A stretch of DNA of 16,845 bases from CAYZYK01 sp964482615 (GTDB lineage Bacteria > Patescibacteriota > Minisyncoccia > Minisyncoccales > CAYZYK01): assembly GCA_964482615.1 (NCBI GenBank), contig CAYZYK010000015.1:1-16845 (forward strand), in the 5' to 3' direction. Numbering within the stretch: the stretch's first letter is position 1; every line of letters starts with the position of its first letter. The translations under genes and the position numbers were made by a program. This document shows positions 6,200 to 14,291 of this stretch, piece after piece. The notes under the pieces are model-generated. The model was not told the DNA's origin, did not search any database, and saw only the letters and a list, made by a program, of their open reading frames with translations.

Positions 6200-6202
6200 T
6201 TT

Positions 6203-6871
6203 ATGGAAATTTTTCCTATTCAAAAAAAAGTTCTTGAACTTTTTAAAGAAACCCCCCTAAAAGAAAAATTTTATTGGACAGGAGGCACTTTATTGTCTTT
6301 TTTCTATCTTCATCATCGTCAGTCAAATGATTTGGATTTTTTTACCGAAAAACCATTTAATCGCAACCAAGTTATCAAATTTATTAATCTTCTGGGGAAA
6401 AAGCTTAAATTAAAACATATTGAAGAAAAAAAGATTTTTGATCGTTATAATTTTTTTCTACACAATAAAAAGAAACTTAGAATAGAGTTTGCTTTATACG
6501 AACATCCCGCTCTTTTGCCACGAAAAAAATGGAGTGGAATTTTTATTGATTCTTTAGATGATATTGCTGCAAATAAAACAATGGCCTTTTTTGATAGAAA
6601 TGATCCCAAAGATTTATATGATATTTATTTTCTCTTAACAAAGAAAAAATATTCTGTCAAAAAGCTTTTGAAATTAACTAAGAAGAAGTTTAATATAGAA
6701 TTTTCTAAAAGCGCTTTTTGGAGCGAAGCTTTTAAAAGTTTAAGGGATTTGGAAAATCTCAAACCATTGTTTTTAGTGAAAACACCAAAACAAAAACAAA
6801 AACTCATTAAAGAAATAAAAGAGTATTTTTCCGACCAATCCAATCAATATCTTAAAAAAAAGTTAACCTGA
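6203..6871 (+). CDS. AbiEii/AbiGii-family nucleotidyltransferase (toxin-like)
   Basis: A 222-residue DNA polymerase beta-fold nucleotidyltransferase of the AbiEii/AbiGii toxin family. The GG signature (WTGGTLL, Gly27-Gly28) is followed by HRQSNDLDFF, giving the metal-binding Asp43-x-Asp45; Glu95 in LRIEFAL is the likely third acidic residue. The later NKTMAFFDRNDPKDLYDIYFLL block is the conserved Lys/Asp segment that follows the active site in this family. Length is in the usual range, with no obvious damage. Characterised relatives modify tRNA or other targets by adding nucleotides, stopping growth, and work with an antitoxin in phage defence or plasmid stabilisation; the specific target here is unknown. 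It sits in a cassette with its own promoter and terminator, bracketed by direct repeats, which suggests it was inserted into the liv locus. Confidence 0.86.
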   Translation: MEIFPIQKKVLELFKETPLKEKFYWTGGTLLSFFYLHHRQSNDLDFFTEKPFNRNQVIKFINLLGKKLKLKHIEEKKIFDRYNFFLHNKKKLRIEFALYEHPALLPRKKWSGIFIDSLDDIAANKTMAFFDRNDPKDLYDIYFLLTKKKYSVKKLLKLTKKKFNIEFSKSAFWSEAFKSLRDLENLKPLFLVKTPKQKQKLIKEIKEYFSDQSNQYLKKKLT

Positions 6872-6898
6872 ATAAATTATAGATTAAAAATTACAAAG

Positions 6899-6930
6899 AG
6901 CTCGTTGCCTTAAACATGGGCGGGCTTTTT
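6899..6930 (+). terminator. Rho-independent terminator after AbiEii gene
   Basis: AGCTCG (6899-6904) pairs with CGGGCT (6921-6926) with one G-U pair, with further partial pairing (GCC with GGG) inside, followed by T5 to 6930. Confidence 0.65.
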
Positions 6931-6966
6931 GGTTTGGAGAAATTATGGTAAGATCATTTAATACTT
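6926..6966 (+). repeat. 41-bp direct repeat, right copy, with livM promoter
   Basis: The partner of 5879-5919, differing at three positions. It holds the extended -10 TGGTAAGAT (6946-6954). A second -10-like TATAAC (6980-6985) lies only 4 nt from the livM ATG, so transcription of livM may begin either here or almost at the start codon. Confidence 0.75.
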
Positions 6967-6989
6967 TAATTTTGAATCTTATAACTTAG

Positions 6990-7862
6990 ATGATTGAGGC
7001 CTATTTAATTCATCTTTTAATTTTGGTTGGAATTTATATCATTTTGGCTTTGTCTTTACAGTTAGCAATGGGATTTACTGGCCTTTTAAATTTAGGTCAT
7101 ATTGCTTTTTATGCTATTGGCGCCTACACATCCGCTTTACTGGCTCTTAGTGGTTTTCCTTTTTTGGTTTGTTTTTTGTTTGCGGGAATCGTGGCTATGC
7201 TCTTTGGTTTTTTACTCAGCGTTCCAACAAACAAACTCAAAGGGCATTATCTTGCTTTAGCTACTTTAGGGTTTTCTTTTGTTGTTTATGCTGTTGCCTT
7301 AAATTGGACTTCTTTAACAAGAGGTCCTTTGGGTTTGCCTGGGATCCCAAGGCCTTTTTTATTTGGTTTTAAACTTTCTGATAATTTAAGTTTTTTAATT
7401 CTAACTTTCATTATTGTTTTAATTTCTTATTTTGTTATCAATAGAATTACCTCTTCAAGATTTGGTAAAGTTCTGGAGGCAATAAGGGATAATGAATTAG
7501 CGGCAAAAGTTTTAGGTAAAAATACTTTTAAAATTAAAACATATACTTTGGGCGTTTCTGCTTTTTTTGCTGGAATTGCTGGTAGTTTGTATGCACATTA
7601 TATTACTTTTATTGATCCTTCTTCTTTTACTTTGTTACAATTAATTCCTGTTTTATCTATTGTGATTATAGGGGGTATGGCTTCCTTGAAGGGCACAATT
7701 GTTGCTGCTGTAATTTTGGTTTTGCTTCCTGAGCCCTTAAGATTTATTGGTTTTCCTTCCTCAATTGTGGGTCCCGCAAGACAGATGATTTATGCAGCTA
7801 TATTACTTTCAATTTTAATTTACAAACCAAAGGGTTTTTATGGAAAAGTAAAACTAGAATAA
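6990..7862 (+). CDS. livM: Branched-chain amino-acid type ABC transporter permease LivM
   Basis: A 290-residue polytopic membrane permease, the partner of LivH. Diagnostic segments in order are GFTGLLNLGHIAFYAIGAYT (28-47), GHYLALATLGF, LTRGPLGLPGIPRP, the coupling helix RFGKVLEAIRDNELAAKVLG, and the IGGMASLKGTIVAA and KPKGFYGK stretches near the end. Length is in the usual range for the core LivM domain without the extra N-terminal helices of some proteobacterial LivM proteins, so it seems complete. It is preceded by its own terminator/promoter unit, not joined to livH, which lies 2.5 kb upstream beyond SBP1 and the AbiEii cassette. No Shine-Dalgarno sequence is visible. Confidence 0.93.
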   Translation: MIEAYLIHLLILVGIYIILALSLQLAMGFTGLLNLGHIAFYAIGAYTSALLALSGFPFLVCFLFAGIVAMLFGFLLSVPTNKLKGHYLALATLGFSFVVYAVALNWTSLTRGPLGLPGIPRPFLFGFKLSDNLSFLILTFIIVLISYFVINRITSSRFGKVLEAIRDNELAAKVLGKNTFKIKTYTLGVSAFFAGIAGSLYAHYITFIDPSSFTLLQLIPVLSIVIIGGMASLKGTIVAAVILVLLPEPLRFIGFPSSIVGPARQMIYAAILLSILIYKPKGFYGKVKLE

Positions 7863-7874
7863 TATTGTTATTTT

Positions 7875-8144
7875 ATGATTAATGGGTATTTAAAAGGTAA
7901 AGTTTTAGTAATAATTGATGCTGCGAATTTAGAAAGTTCTGTGAAATCATTGGGATAGTGGATTGATTATATTAGATTACGGAATTTGTTTAACAAAGAA
8001 AGATTAGTAGAAATTAGGAATTATTGTGTTCATCATAATACTGATAACCAAAACAAATTTTTTACTTTTCTGAAACATCAAGGTTTTGTTTTGATTACTA
8101 AACCCTTGTCAAGGTCAAACTGTAAAAAAAGATGCTTTGGGTGA
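7875..8144 (+). pseudogene. NYN-domain (LabA/DUF88-like) nuclease, broken
   Basis: From ATG 7875 the frame reads MINGYLKGKVLVIIDAANLE, with the FIDxxNL-type active-site start of NYN (PIN-like) RNases. It is interrupted by TAG at 7956-7958, then continues WIDYIRLRNLF...NYCVHHNTDNQNKFFTFL, and KHQGFVLITKPL, stopping at 8142-8144. The order of blocks agrees with NYN proteins, but the later conserved segment with the remaining catalytic Asp residues (KANxDVDxxxD type) is missing. Both an internal stop and loss of the C-terminal third therefore make it a pseudogene. TAG beside TGG suggests a simple Trp-to-stop change. The fragment fills most of the 304-base gap between livM and SBP2 and was probably inserted or left behind during rearrangement. 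A selenocysteine or recoding explanation is not supported, since the codon is TAG. Confidence 0.72.
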
Positions 8145-8166
8145 AAAAACGATTAATAAAAAATTT

Positions 8167-9240
8167 ATGAATAAAGCAAATTGGATAGCAATCGTAATAA
8201 TTATAGTAATTATTGTTTTATTTGCTGCTGTTTTCAGCCAACGGGAATCAAAAGAAACAAATAAATTACAGGTTGCAGTTATTATCCCTCTTACGGGACC
8301 CGGTTCCTCAGAGGGTCAAGATCTTTTAAGTGGATTATTGTTGGCAAAAGAAAAAATTAATCCTAATATTGTTTTAAATATTGAAGATAGTCAGGGTAAG
8401 GCCGCTGAGGGAATTACAGCTGCAAAAAAATTATTAGACACAAGGAATATTGATGTTATTGTTTCATTTCAAAGTTCGGTTGCTGTTCCTCTTCTTTCTT
8501 TAGCAGATCAATATAACACGCCCTTGCTTGTTACAGCAGTTGCTCAAGACGAATTTACTCAAAAAAGTAGAAATGCCTTTCGTTTATTTTCTCTGGCAAG
8601 ACAATATGCAACCGTAGCAGCAGAGATCGCAAATAATACAGGTTTTAAAAATATTTCTACCCTAACTATCCATGATGAATACGGGGAATCAACAAAAGAA
8701 AACTTCAAAGAGAATTTTAAAGGAAATATTATTTATGAAGAAAAGTTTGAAGTTTCCGAACGCGATTTTAGAACTATTTTAACTAAAATTTCAGATTCTG
8801 AAGCAGTTTTTTCTGTAGGTTATAATGTTCATTGGGTAAGCTTATTTGAACAAAGAAAAGAATTAGGAAAAGATATAACGTTTATATCTAATCAGAACAT
8901 GACGAGTAAATTTGTTCAATCCAAAGTAGGAGATTTGTTAACAGATGCTTTTGCTGCTGTACCTCCTTCTACTTTAAACACCGATAAGACAAAGGATTTT
9001 ATGCAAGGATTCACTAAAAAATATGGGCATGAACCAGATTGGGTAGCTCCCTTTGGATATGATATTGTTTTGGTTCTTGACGCTGTTCAGAAGAATGGAA
9101 AGAAACCAACCAAAGCCCTTCATGAGATTGAAATTGAAGGATTGAACGGTGCTATTTCTTTTGATAAAGAAGGTGAATCTCATATCCCCCTAATTGTAAT
9201 TGAAGCTGAGAAAGGAAATATTAAAAAAGTAGATTTTTAA
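8167..9240 (+). CDS. SBP2: divergent LivK-like solute-binding protein
   Basis: A 357-residue type I periplasmic-binding-fold protein, the least typical of the array. It has its own unrelated membrane anchor (hydrophobic residues 6-23) and lacks the shared MTKTTK start and FVPYEE tail. ATG 8167 is chosen; an in-frame TTG at 8137 would overlap the broken NYN gene and add charged residues before the anchor. Family landmarks are LQVAVIIPLTGPGSSEGQ, the VSFQSSVAVPLL pocket segment (with Ser-Ser but no Cys), HDEYG, and RDFRTILTK. There are no Cys pairs, so neither disulfide of classical members is present. Its TAA stop overlaps the livG ATG by one base (TAATG), so the two genes are translationally coupled; this may make it the core receptor of the importer, the others being later additions. 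Confidence 0.88.
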   Translation: MNKANWIAIVIIIVIIVLFAAVFSQRESKETNKLQVAVIIPLTGPGSSEGQDLLSGLLLAKEKINPNIVLNIEDSQGKAAEGITAAKKLLDTRNIDVIVSFQSSVAVPLLSLADQYNTPLLVTAVAQDEFTQKSRNAFRLFSLARQYATVAAEIANNTGFKNISTLTIHDEYGESTKENFKENFKGNIIYEEKFEVSERDFRTILTKISDSEAVFSVGYNVHWVSLFEQRKELGKDITFISNQNMTSKFVQSKVGDLLTDAFAAVPPSTLNTDKTKDFMQGFTKKYGHEPDWVAPFGYDIVLVLDAVQKNGKKPTKALHEIEIEGLNGAISFDKEGESHIPLIVIEAEKGNIKKVDF

Positions 9241-9977
9241 TGCTAAAAATAAAAAATCTTAAAAAGTATTTTGGAGGAGTGAAGGCAGTAAATAATTGTA
9301 GTTTTGAAGTTAAAAAAAACACAATAACTGCTCTAATCGGCCCTAACGGCGCAGGGAAATCAACAATATTTAACTTAGTTTCTGGGATTTTAAGGACAGA
9401 TTCCGGCCAAATTATTTTTGATAACAAAAACATCACTAATTTGTCTGTAGAGAAGATATCAAATCTGGGAATTTCAAGAATTTTTCAACAATCCCACCTT
9501 TTCAAGAATTTAAAGATTAAAGAAAACTTACTTTTGGCTTTAGACAATAAAGATACAAATTTTTGGAGAAATTTAATTGGTTTTGAGAAAACAACCAAAA
9601 AACAAAAAGAGAAGATAAAAGCAATGTTAAATCTTGTAGATATGGAAGATTTTGAGAATACTCTTGCTGAGGAGCTAAGTTATGGTCAAAGAAGATTAAT
9701 AGAGCTGACAAGAGCTATTTTGAATCCTCATAAATTCTTAATGTTAGATGAACCGGTAAGTGGAGTAAATCCTGCTTTAAGAAAAAAAATAGGCCAAATT
9801 TTATTAAGCCTTAAAAATAAACAAGAGACCACTCTACTCATTGAACATGATATGAATTTTACTTTAAAAATAGCTGATAGAGTTGTTGTTATGGAAAAGG
9901 GCAAAGTTATTGCCACAGGGAAACCAAATGAAATTAAAGAAAACCCTCGGGTTTTGAAGGCCTATTTGGGTGGATAA
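9240..9977 (+). CDS. livG: Branched-chain amino-acid type ABC transporter ATP-binding protein LivG
   Basis: A 245-residue cytoplasmic ATPase subunit. All motifs are intact: Walker A GPNGAGKST (34-42), Q-loop Gln83/84, signature LSYGQ (146-150), Walker B FLMLDE (166-171), and switch His203 in IEHDMNF. It looks like LivG, not LivF, by the FGGVKAVNNCSF start, the insert between Q-loop and signature, and the VSGVNP segment. Normal importers of this family use a LivG/LivF pair; no LivF occurs in this window, so either it lies elsewhere or LivG works as a homodimer. It starts within the SBP2 stop codon. The last 29 bases are duplicated at 14297-14325. Confidence 0.94.
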   Translation: MLKIKNLKKYFGGVKAVNNCSFEVKKNTITALIGPNGAGKSTIFNLVSGILRTDSGQIIFDNKNITNLSVEKISNLGISRIFQQSHLFKNLKIKENLLLALDNKDTNFWRNLIGFEKTTKKQKEKIKAMLNLVDMEDFENTLAEELSYGQRRLIELTRAILNPHKFLMLDEPVSGVNPALRKKIGQILLSLKNKQETTLLIEHDMNFTLKIADRVVVMEKGKVIATGKPNEIKENPRVLKAYLGG

Positions 9978-10083
9978 TTTTCCGCAAATTTCTCCTTGAT
10001 TTTTTTTTCAATTTAGTAGAATATGAATAAGGGAAAAAGATTAAAAAGTTGAATTCAATTAACAAACTAAAATTAATTAAACT
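9949..10083 (+). repeat. Class A leader repeat, copy 2, with livG 3' end
   Basis: The leader proper is 9987-10083, identical to copies 1 and 3, with promoter TTGATT/TAGAAT near 9996-10022. With copy 3 (14297-14431) the match extends further left through the livG stop codon and its last eight sense codons, starting at GGG 9949-9951. It therefore exceeds 130 bp, plus more than 100 bases into the coding region. This is the probable source of copy 3. Confidence 0.88.
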
Positions 10084-11217
10084 ATGACAAAAACAACAAA
10101 AACAATTTTATGGATAGTGGTAGCTTTAATTGTAATCGGAGGAACTTGGTATGGAGTGGGTAGAAAATCCCAGAAAGAGGGAGTGATTAAGATTGGAGCA
10201 ATATATCAATTAACAGGAGGTGGGGCAGACTGGGGAGATAGAGCTATAAAAGGATTAAATATCGCTGCTGATGAAATAAATAAAACGGGGGGTATTAAAG
10301 GAAAATTTGTGGAAGTAATTCTTGAGGACAGTCAGAGTAATGCAAAAGACGCTGTTACGGCGATGAATAAACTGATAGCAATAGAGAATATAAAGGTGGT
10401 TCTTTCTCAGCAAAGTCCGGTGGTAGTATCCCTTTCACCTATTGCTAATAATAACAAGATTGTATTAGTAGATACGGGCTCAGTCACTCCTGTTTATATA
10501 ACTCCTGGTGATTATACTTTTAGGACATCTTATGGGGCTCCTTATTTTGCTAAGAGTATCACCTCGGTATTAAATAAAAAAGGTGTTAGAAGTATGGGAA
10601 TTCTATATGTAAACAATGATTATGGCGTAGGAATGCTAAATACATATAAAGAGATGTTTAAGGGCAGAATTGTAGCTGAAAGTTTTGGGCAAGATGATAC
10701 AGATTTCAGAACCCAGATTCAAAAGGTAAAGACAGCAAACCCGGAAATTATTATTTATAGTGCTGATCCAAAACAAGCAGGTGTTTTGTTGAAACAATTA
10801 AAAGAGTTTGGTCTTGAAAAACCAATTTATACTGACGTTTATGCTATAGAGTATTCTTCAATACTTGAAGTGGCGGGTGAGGCAGCTGAGGGCGTAATAT
10901 ACGTTTCACAATATTATGATACAGACAGGACCGATAAAGTATTTCAGAAATTCAATAATGAGTTTGTGGATAGATATAATAAGAATTCGAACGCTCTGTC
11001 TGCCCAAACATACGACGCTTTAATGATTTTAGCTTATGTTATGAAACAATGTAAAGACCCCTTAGATACTGATTGCATTAAGGACAAACTTTATAAACTC
11101 GAAGATTTTCCTGGAGTTATAGGTTCTATATCTTTTGATAAAAACGGCGAAATAAAAGAAAGACCCATTATAGTAAAAACGATTAAAAACGGTCAATTCG
11201 TACCCTACGAAGAGTAA
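10084..11217 (+). CDS. SBP3: LivK-like solute-binding protein, array member
   Basis: A 377-residue membrane-anchored receptor. The first 38 residues, up to GVIKIG, are nearly the same as in SBP4 and SBP6. The core differs: IYQLTGGGADWG in the first loop, VLSQQSPVVVSLSP in place of the CSS pocket loop, and DTGSVTPVY in the second, so the amino-acid carboxylate-binding serines are altered and a different ligand is likely. Shared family landmarks are NNDYGVG, TDFRTQIQK, the late Cys pair KQCKDPLDTDCIKDKLYKL (probably a disulfide), and the NGQFVPYEE tail. It begins behind a class A promoter leader just after livG and appears to head a unit with SBP4, SBP5 and the methyltransferase. Confidence 0.9.
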   Translation: MTKTTKTILWIVVALIVIGGTWYGVGRKSQKEGVIKIGAIYQLTGGGADWGDRAIKGLNIAADEINKTGGIKGKFVEVILEDSQSNAKDAVTAMNKLIAIENIKVVLSQQSPVVVSLSPIANNNKIVLVDTGSVTPVYITPGDYTFRTSYGAPYFAKSITSVLNKKGVRSMGILYVNNDYGVGMLNTYKEMFKGRIVAESFGQDDTDFRTQIQKVKTANPEIIIYSADPKQAGVLLKQLKEFGLEKPIYTDVYAIEYSSILEVAGEAAEGVIYVSQYYDTDRTDKVFQKFNNEFVDRYNKNSNALSAQTYDALMILAYVMKQCKDPLDTDCIKDKLYKLEDFPGVIGSISFDKNGEIKERPIIVKTIKNGQFVPYEE

Positions 11218-11261
11218 AAGCAAAAAAGGTTAAAAATTAGTTAATAAATAATTAAAAAAAT
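11183..11261 (+). repeat. Class B junction repeat, copy 1 (SBP3-SBP4)
   Basis: 79 bp made of the last 35 coding bases of one SBP (encoding KNGQFVPYEE-stop) plus a 44-nt AT-rich spacer with no promoter-like boxes, ending at the next ATG. The same sequence occurs at 12337-12415 and 15531-15609, and the identity runs on into the anchor codons downstream. Confidence 0.88.
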
Positions 11262-12371
11262 ATGACAAAAACAACAAAAACAATTTTATGGATCGTTGTA
11301 GCTTTAATTGTAATCGGAGGAATTTGGTATGGAGTGGGTGGAAAATCCCAGAAAGAGGGAGTGATTAAGATTGGAGTTATTGGTCATTTTAGTGGTGATT
11401 ATGCAAGTTATGGTGTCCCTATGAAAAATGCTATTCAGCTAGCAGCTGAAGAGACAAACGCAAAAGGGGGTATAAATGGGAGGGAAATAAGTTTGGTTAT
11501 TGAAGATGATAACAGTGATTCAAATAAAGCTGCAACAGCAATGAATAAATTGGTTAGCGTAAATATGGTTGATTATATTCTTTCAGCCCAAGGTAGCGCA
11601 ATGACTTCTGTTGTAACTCCAATAGCTCAAGACAACAGAAGAGTTTTAATGATAACGTTAGGTTCTGCTCCCGGATTAACAAAAGAAGGAGATTATGTAT
11701 TTCGTTCTATTGTCTCAGATAGCTACCAGGCTTTTAAAATAAATAAATTTATTAACAATAATTTTAAAGCAGAGAAAGTTGCGGGATTATACCTTAACGA
11801 TGCTTATGGTGTTGGGATTAAAAATATTATCAATCAGAACGAACAGGTAGAAATTGTAGCAAATGAGATGTTTGCATCCGGTGATTCTGATTTTAGAACT
11901 CAGTTATTGAAAATAAAAGAAAAGAACCCAGATGTTTTGGTGCTGGTTGCTCATCAAGAATATCCTTCTATTTTAAAGCAGATAAAGGAGTTAAACATAA
12001 ACATACTCGTTATTGCTTCGGAAACCTTTAAGGACGAAAAGATTTTACAAAAAAGTGGTTCTACTGCAGAAGGAGTATATACTATGTTTATGACCGAGCC
12101 CACTGATTATGTAAATTTTGCTGAAAGTTATCAAGAAAGATTTGGAAAAGAACCCTCCGGTTACAGTAAGTATGCCTACGATGGTGTTTCGGCGTTGATA
12201 AAGACAATAGAAGAATCTGACACAATAAAAGAAGTTAAAGATAATTTGTATAATCTTGAGTTTAATGGCGCGAGTGGAATAGTTTCTTTTGATGGGTCAG
12301 GGGACAGAATAGGAATAGAATATAGAGTTTATATCGTTAAAAACGGTCAATTCGTACCCTACGAAGAGTAA
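11262..12371 (+). CDS. SBP4: LivK-like solute-binding protein, array member
   Basis: A 369-residue membrane-anchored receptor with the common anchor and tail. Core landmarks are VIGHFSGDYASYG, ILSAQGSAMTSVVTP (pocket loop without Cys), ITLGSAPGLT, LNDAYGVG and SDFRTQLLK. Unlike SBP1, SBP3 and SBP7 it has no C-terminal Cys pair, and no Cys is visible in the mature part. The pocket loops differ from all neighbours, so ligand specificity has probably diverged. It follows SBP3 through a promoterless class B spacer, so it depends on the SBP3 promoter. No Shine-Dalgarno sequence is visible at the ATG. Confidence 0.9.
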   Translation: MTKTTKTILWIVVALIVIGGIWYGVGGKSQKEGVIKIGVIGHFSGDYASYGVPMKNAIQLAAEETNAKGGINGREISLVIEDDNSDSNKAATAMNKLVSVNMVDYILSAQGSAMTSVVTPIAQDNRRVLMITLGSAPGLTKEGDYVFRSIVSDSYQAFKINKFINNNFKAEKVAGLYLNDAYGVGIKNIINQNEQVEIVANEMFASGDSDFRTQLLKIKEKNPDVLVLVAHQEYPSILKQIKELNINILVIASETFKDEKILQKSGSTAEGVYTMFMTEPTDYVNFAESYQERFGKEPSGYSKYAYDGVSALIKTIEESDTIKEVKDNLYNLEFNGASGIVSFDGSGDRIGIEYRVYIVKNGQFVPYEE

Positions 12372-12415
12372 AAGCAAAAAAGGTTAAAAATTAGTTAATA
12401 AATAATTAAAAAAAT
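12337..12415 (+). repeat. Class B junction repeat, copy 2 (SBP4-SBP5)
   Basis: The same 79 bp as 11183-11261 and 15531-15609, again running from the tail codons through the 44-nt spacer to ATG. Confidence 0.88.
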
Positions 12416-13573
12416 ATGACAAAAACAACAAAAACAATTTTATGGATAGTTGTAGCTTTAATTGTAATTGGAGGAATTTGGTATAGAGTGGGTAGAAAAT
12501 CAATTCTAACAGAAAAAGAACCGATTAAAATAGGGGGTATTTTTGCCTTAACTGGTTTAGGTGCTTCTCAGGGTGAGCAAGAATTAAAGGGGGTTAATCT
12601 TGCCGTGAAGGAAATTAATCAGGCAGGCGGCATTAACGGCAGACCGATAAAACTGATTATAGAAGATGTGTCTTTAGATAAATTGCAAACTGCTGGCTCC
12701 GCGGCAAATAAATTAATTAATGTTGATGAGGTCGTCGCTATAGTTGGTACCACTTGGGATGAACCGGCCCAAGTAATTTTGCCAATTATTGAAGACGCAA
12801 AAATACCGACAATAGGACAAAATCAAACTAGAACACTAGAAAGCGAAAAATCTTTTAATTATTTTTTTTCTACCTGGTATAATAATGAAATAGGAGTGCA
12901 AAACCTACTTTCCTTCGCTAAAAGCAAAAGATGGAATAAAATCGCAATTATAAGGCCTGTTGCCGGTGGATTTTATAAACATATCTCAGATTTAGTAGAT
13001 AAAAATTCTAATCAATTTGATATACAAATAATAGAAAATATAAATCTTAATAATCCAGGGGTTACTGATTTTAGAACAGGTCTTACAAAAATTGAACATA
13101 AAAATCCCGACGCGATCTTAATTGTTCTCAATGGTTTTACGGAATGTACCTTTTTAAAACAAACCAAAGAATTGGGTTTGAATACTCCAATACTCTCTAC
13201 TGAGGCGGCGGGAGATTTCCCGTCTTTAAAACAGTGCCCCGATTTAATGGAGAATCTTTATTTTTCTTACCCTAAAGAAACAAAATTTTACAGAGAATTT
13301 GCTGAAAATTATTACAAAACGTTTAACATCTATCCCGAAACACCATCAGTTATGACAGCATACGACGCTTTAATGATTATTAGCGAAGCGCTAAAAAAAA
13401 CTGACGGTGTAGGTGGAGAGATGTTAAGAGACACAATTTCAAAAACACAAAACTTTACAGGAGTTTCCTTAGAGAATATCAGTTTTGATGAAATTGGTTT
13501 TGTAAAAACCCCAATAGATGTATTTGAAATACGTACGGTTAGAAATGGCCAGTTTGTGAATATTAGCAAATAA
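12416..13573 (+). CDS. SBP5: LivK-like solute-binding protein with different tail
   Basis: A 385-residue receptor with the common anchor (first 28 residues) but otherwise the most distinct core of the framed set. Its landmarks are IFALTGLGASQGEQ, IVGTTWDEPAQVILP in the pocket loop (Trp-Asp-Glu in place of Ser-Ser), GQNQTRTL, and TDFRTGLTKIE. The bulky and acidic pocket loop suggests a quite different ligand. The gene ends VRNGQFVNISK: it keeps NGQFV but lacks PYEE, and its codons there differ from the shared tail, so it escaped the end homogenisation seen in its neighbours. It is followed after 16 nt by the methyltransferase, marking the right edge of this part of the array. Confidence 0.88.
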   Translation: MTKTTKTILWIVVALIVIGGIWYRVGRKSILTEKEPIKIGGIFALTGLGASQGEQELKGVNLAVKEINQAGGINGRPIKLIIEDVSLDKLQTAGSAANKLINVDEVVAIVGTTWDEPAQVILPIIEDAKIPTIGQNQTRTLESEKSFNYFFSTWYNNEIGVQNLLSFAKSKRWNKIAIIRPVAGGFYKHISDLVDKNSNQFDIQIIENINLNNPGVTDFRTGLTKIEHKNPDAILIVLNGFTECTFLKQTKELGLNTPILSTEAAGDFPSLKQCPDLMENLYFSYPKETKFYREFAENYYKTFNIYPETPSVMTAYDALMIISEALKKTDGVGGEMLRDTISKTQNFTGVSLENISFDEIGFVKTPIDVFEIRTVRNGQFVNISK

Positions 13574-13589
13574 ATGTACAAGGATAAAA

Positions 13590-14291
13590 ATGCCCCAAAA
13601 AAACCCCGAAATTACTGCTAAATTTTTAAGGAAAATTAAAAGACAGAAAGCACAAATTAAGGTGATTGATGGTATTAAAATAAAGGTTTGTTCCGGTGTA
13701 TTTCCGCCACAAAGCGCTTTTTCTAGATCCTCAAAAAAACTTCGAACTATATTTGGCAATTTAAAGAATAAAATAGTTTTAGATATTGGGACAGGTACTG
13801 GAATACAATCTATTCAAGCAGCTAAAATGGGAGCAAAAAGAGTTTTGGCCTGTGATATTAATAGCGAGGTAGTAAAATGTGCGAAAAGCAATATTAAATT
13901 AAACAATCTCGCTCATAAAATTACTATTTTTAAAAGCGATTTGTTTAAATCTATACCCAAACAGAAGTTCGATTTGATTATTGCTAATTTGCCGATTGTT
14001 GATTTTCCAACATCCGATGTTGTCGGCTTGAGTTTATACGACCCCGGGTTTGTCCTACATAAAAGATTATTTAAACAGATTCATAATTACCTAAAAACAA
14101 CCGGCTATCTTGTAATGCCGCATGCGAATTTGCAAAGCGAGAACGATTTTAAAATTCTTGAAAATTTGATTCATAAGCATCGGCTTGATATTTCTCGGAT
14201 AGTACAATATAAGACTCTTGGTTATTTATGGAGGTATTATCGGATTTGTTTAAGACAATCAAAAAAATATAAAACTCGAAAAACCCATTAA
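13590..14291 (+). CDS. Class I SAM-dependent methyltransferase (NPPY-like motif)
   Basis: A 233-residue Rossmann-fold methyltransferase. Motif I is LDIGTGTG (64-71), the acidic SAM-ribose residue is Asp89 in ACDIN, Asp117 is in KSDLF, and motif IV is IIANLP (130-135), a variant of the (N/D)PPY motif used by enzymes that methylate amide or amino nitrogens, as in the HemK/PrmC and RlmG-like groups. The N-terminal GVFPPQSAFSRSS segment (36-48) also recalls these families. I cannot name the substrate; protein glutamine, RNA base and DNA base are all possible. A good Shine-Dalgarno sequence, AAGGAT (13580-13585), 4 nt from ATG distinguishes it from the SBP genes, which lack one. It sits between two array blocks and has no evident transport role, so it looks like an insertion. 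Confidence 0.82.
   Translation: MPQKNPEITAKFLRKIKRQKAQIKVIDGIKIKVCSGVFPPQSAFSRSSKKLRTIFGNLKNKIVLDIGTGTGIQSIQAAKMGAKRVLACDINSEVVKCAKSNIKLNNLAHKITIFKSDLFKSIPKQKFDLIIANLPIVDFPTSDVVGLSLYDPGFVLHKRLFKQIHNYLKTTGYLVMPHANLQSENDFKILENLIHKHRLDISRIVQYKTLGYLWRYYRICLRQSKKYKTRKTH

Noticed and set aside
7956..7958. Stop codon reassignment explaining the internal TAG of the NYN gene
   Set aside because: TAG also ends genuine genes here (for example livH and the zinc-ribbon gene), and TGA ends others, so the standard code applies.
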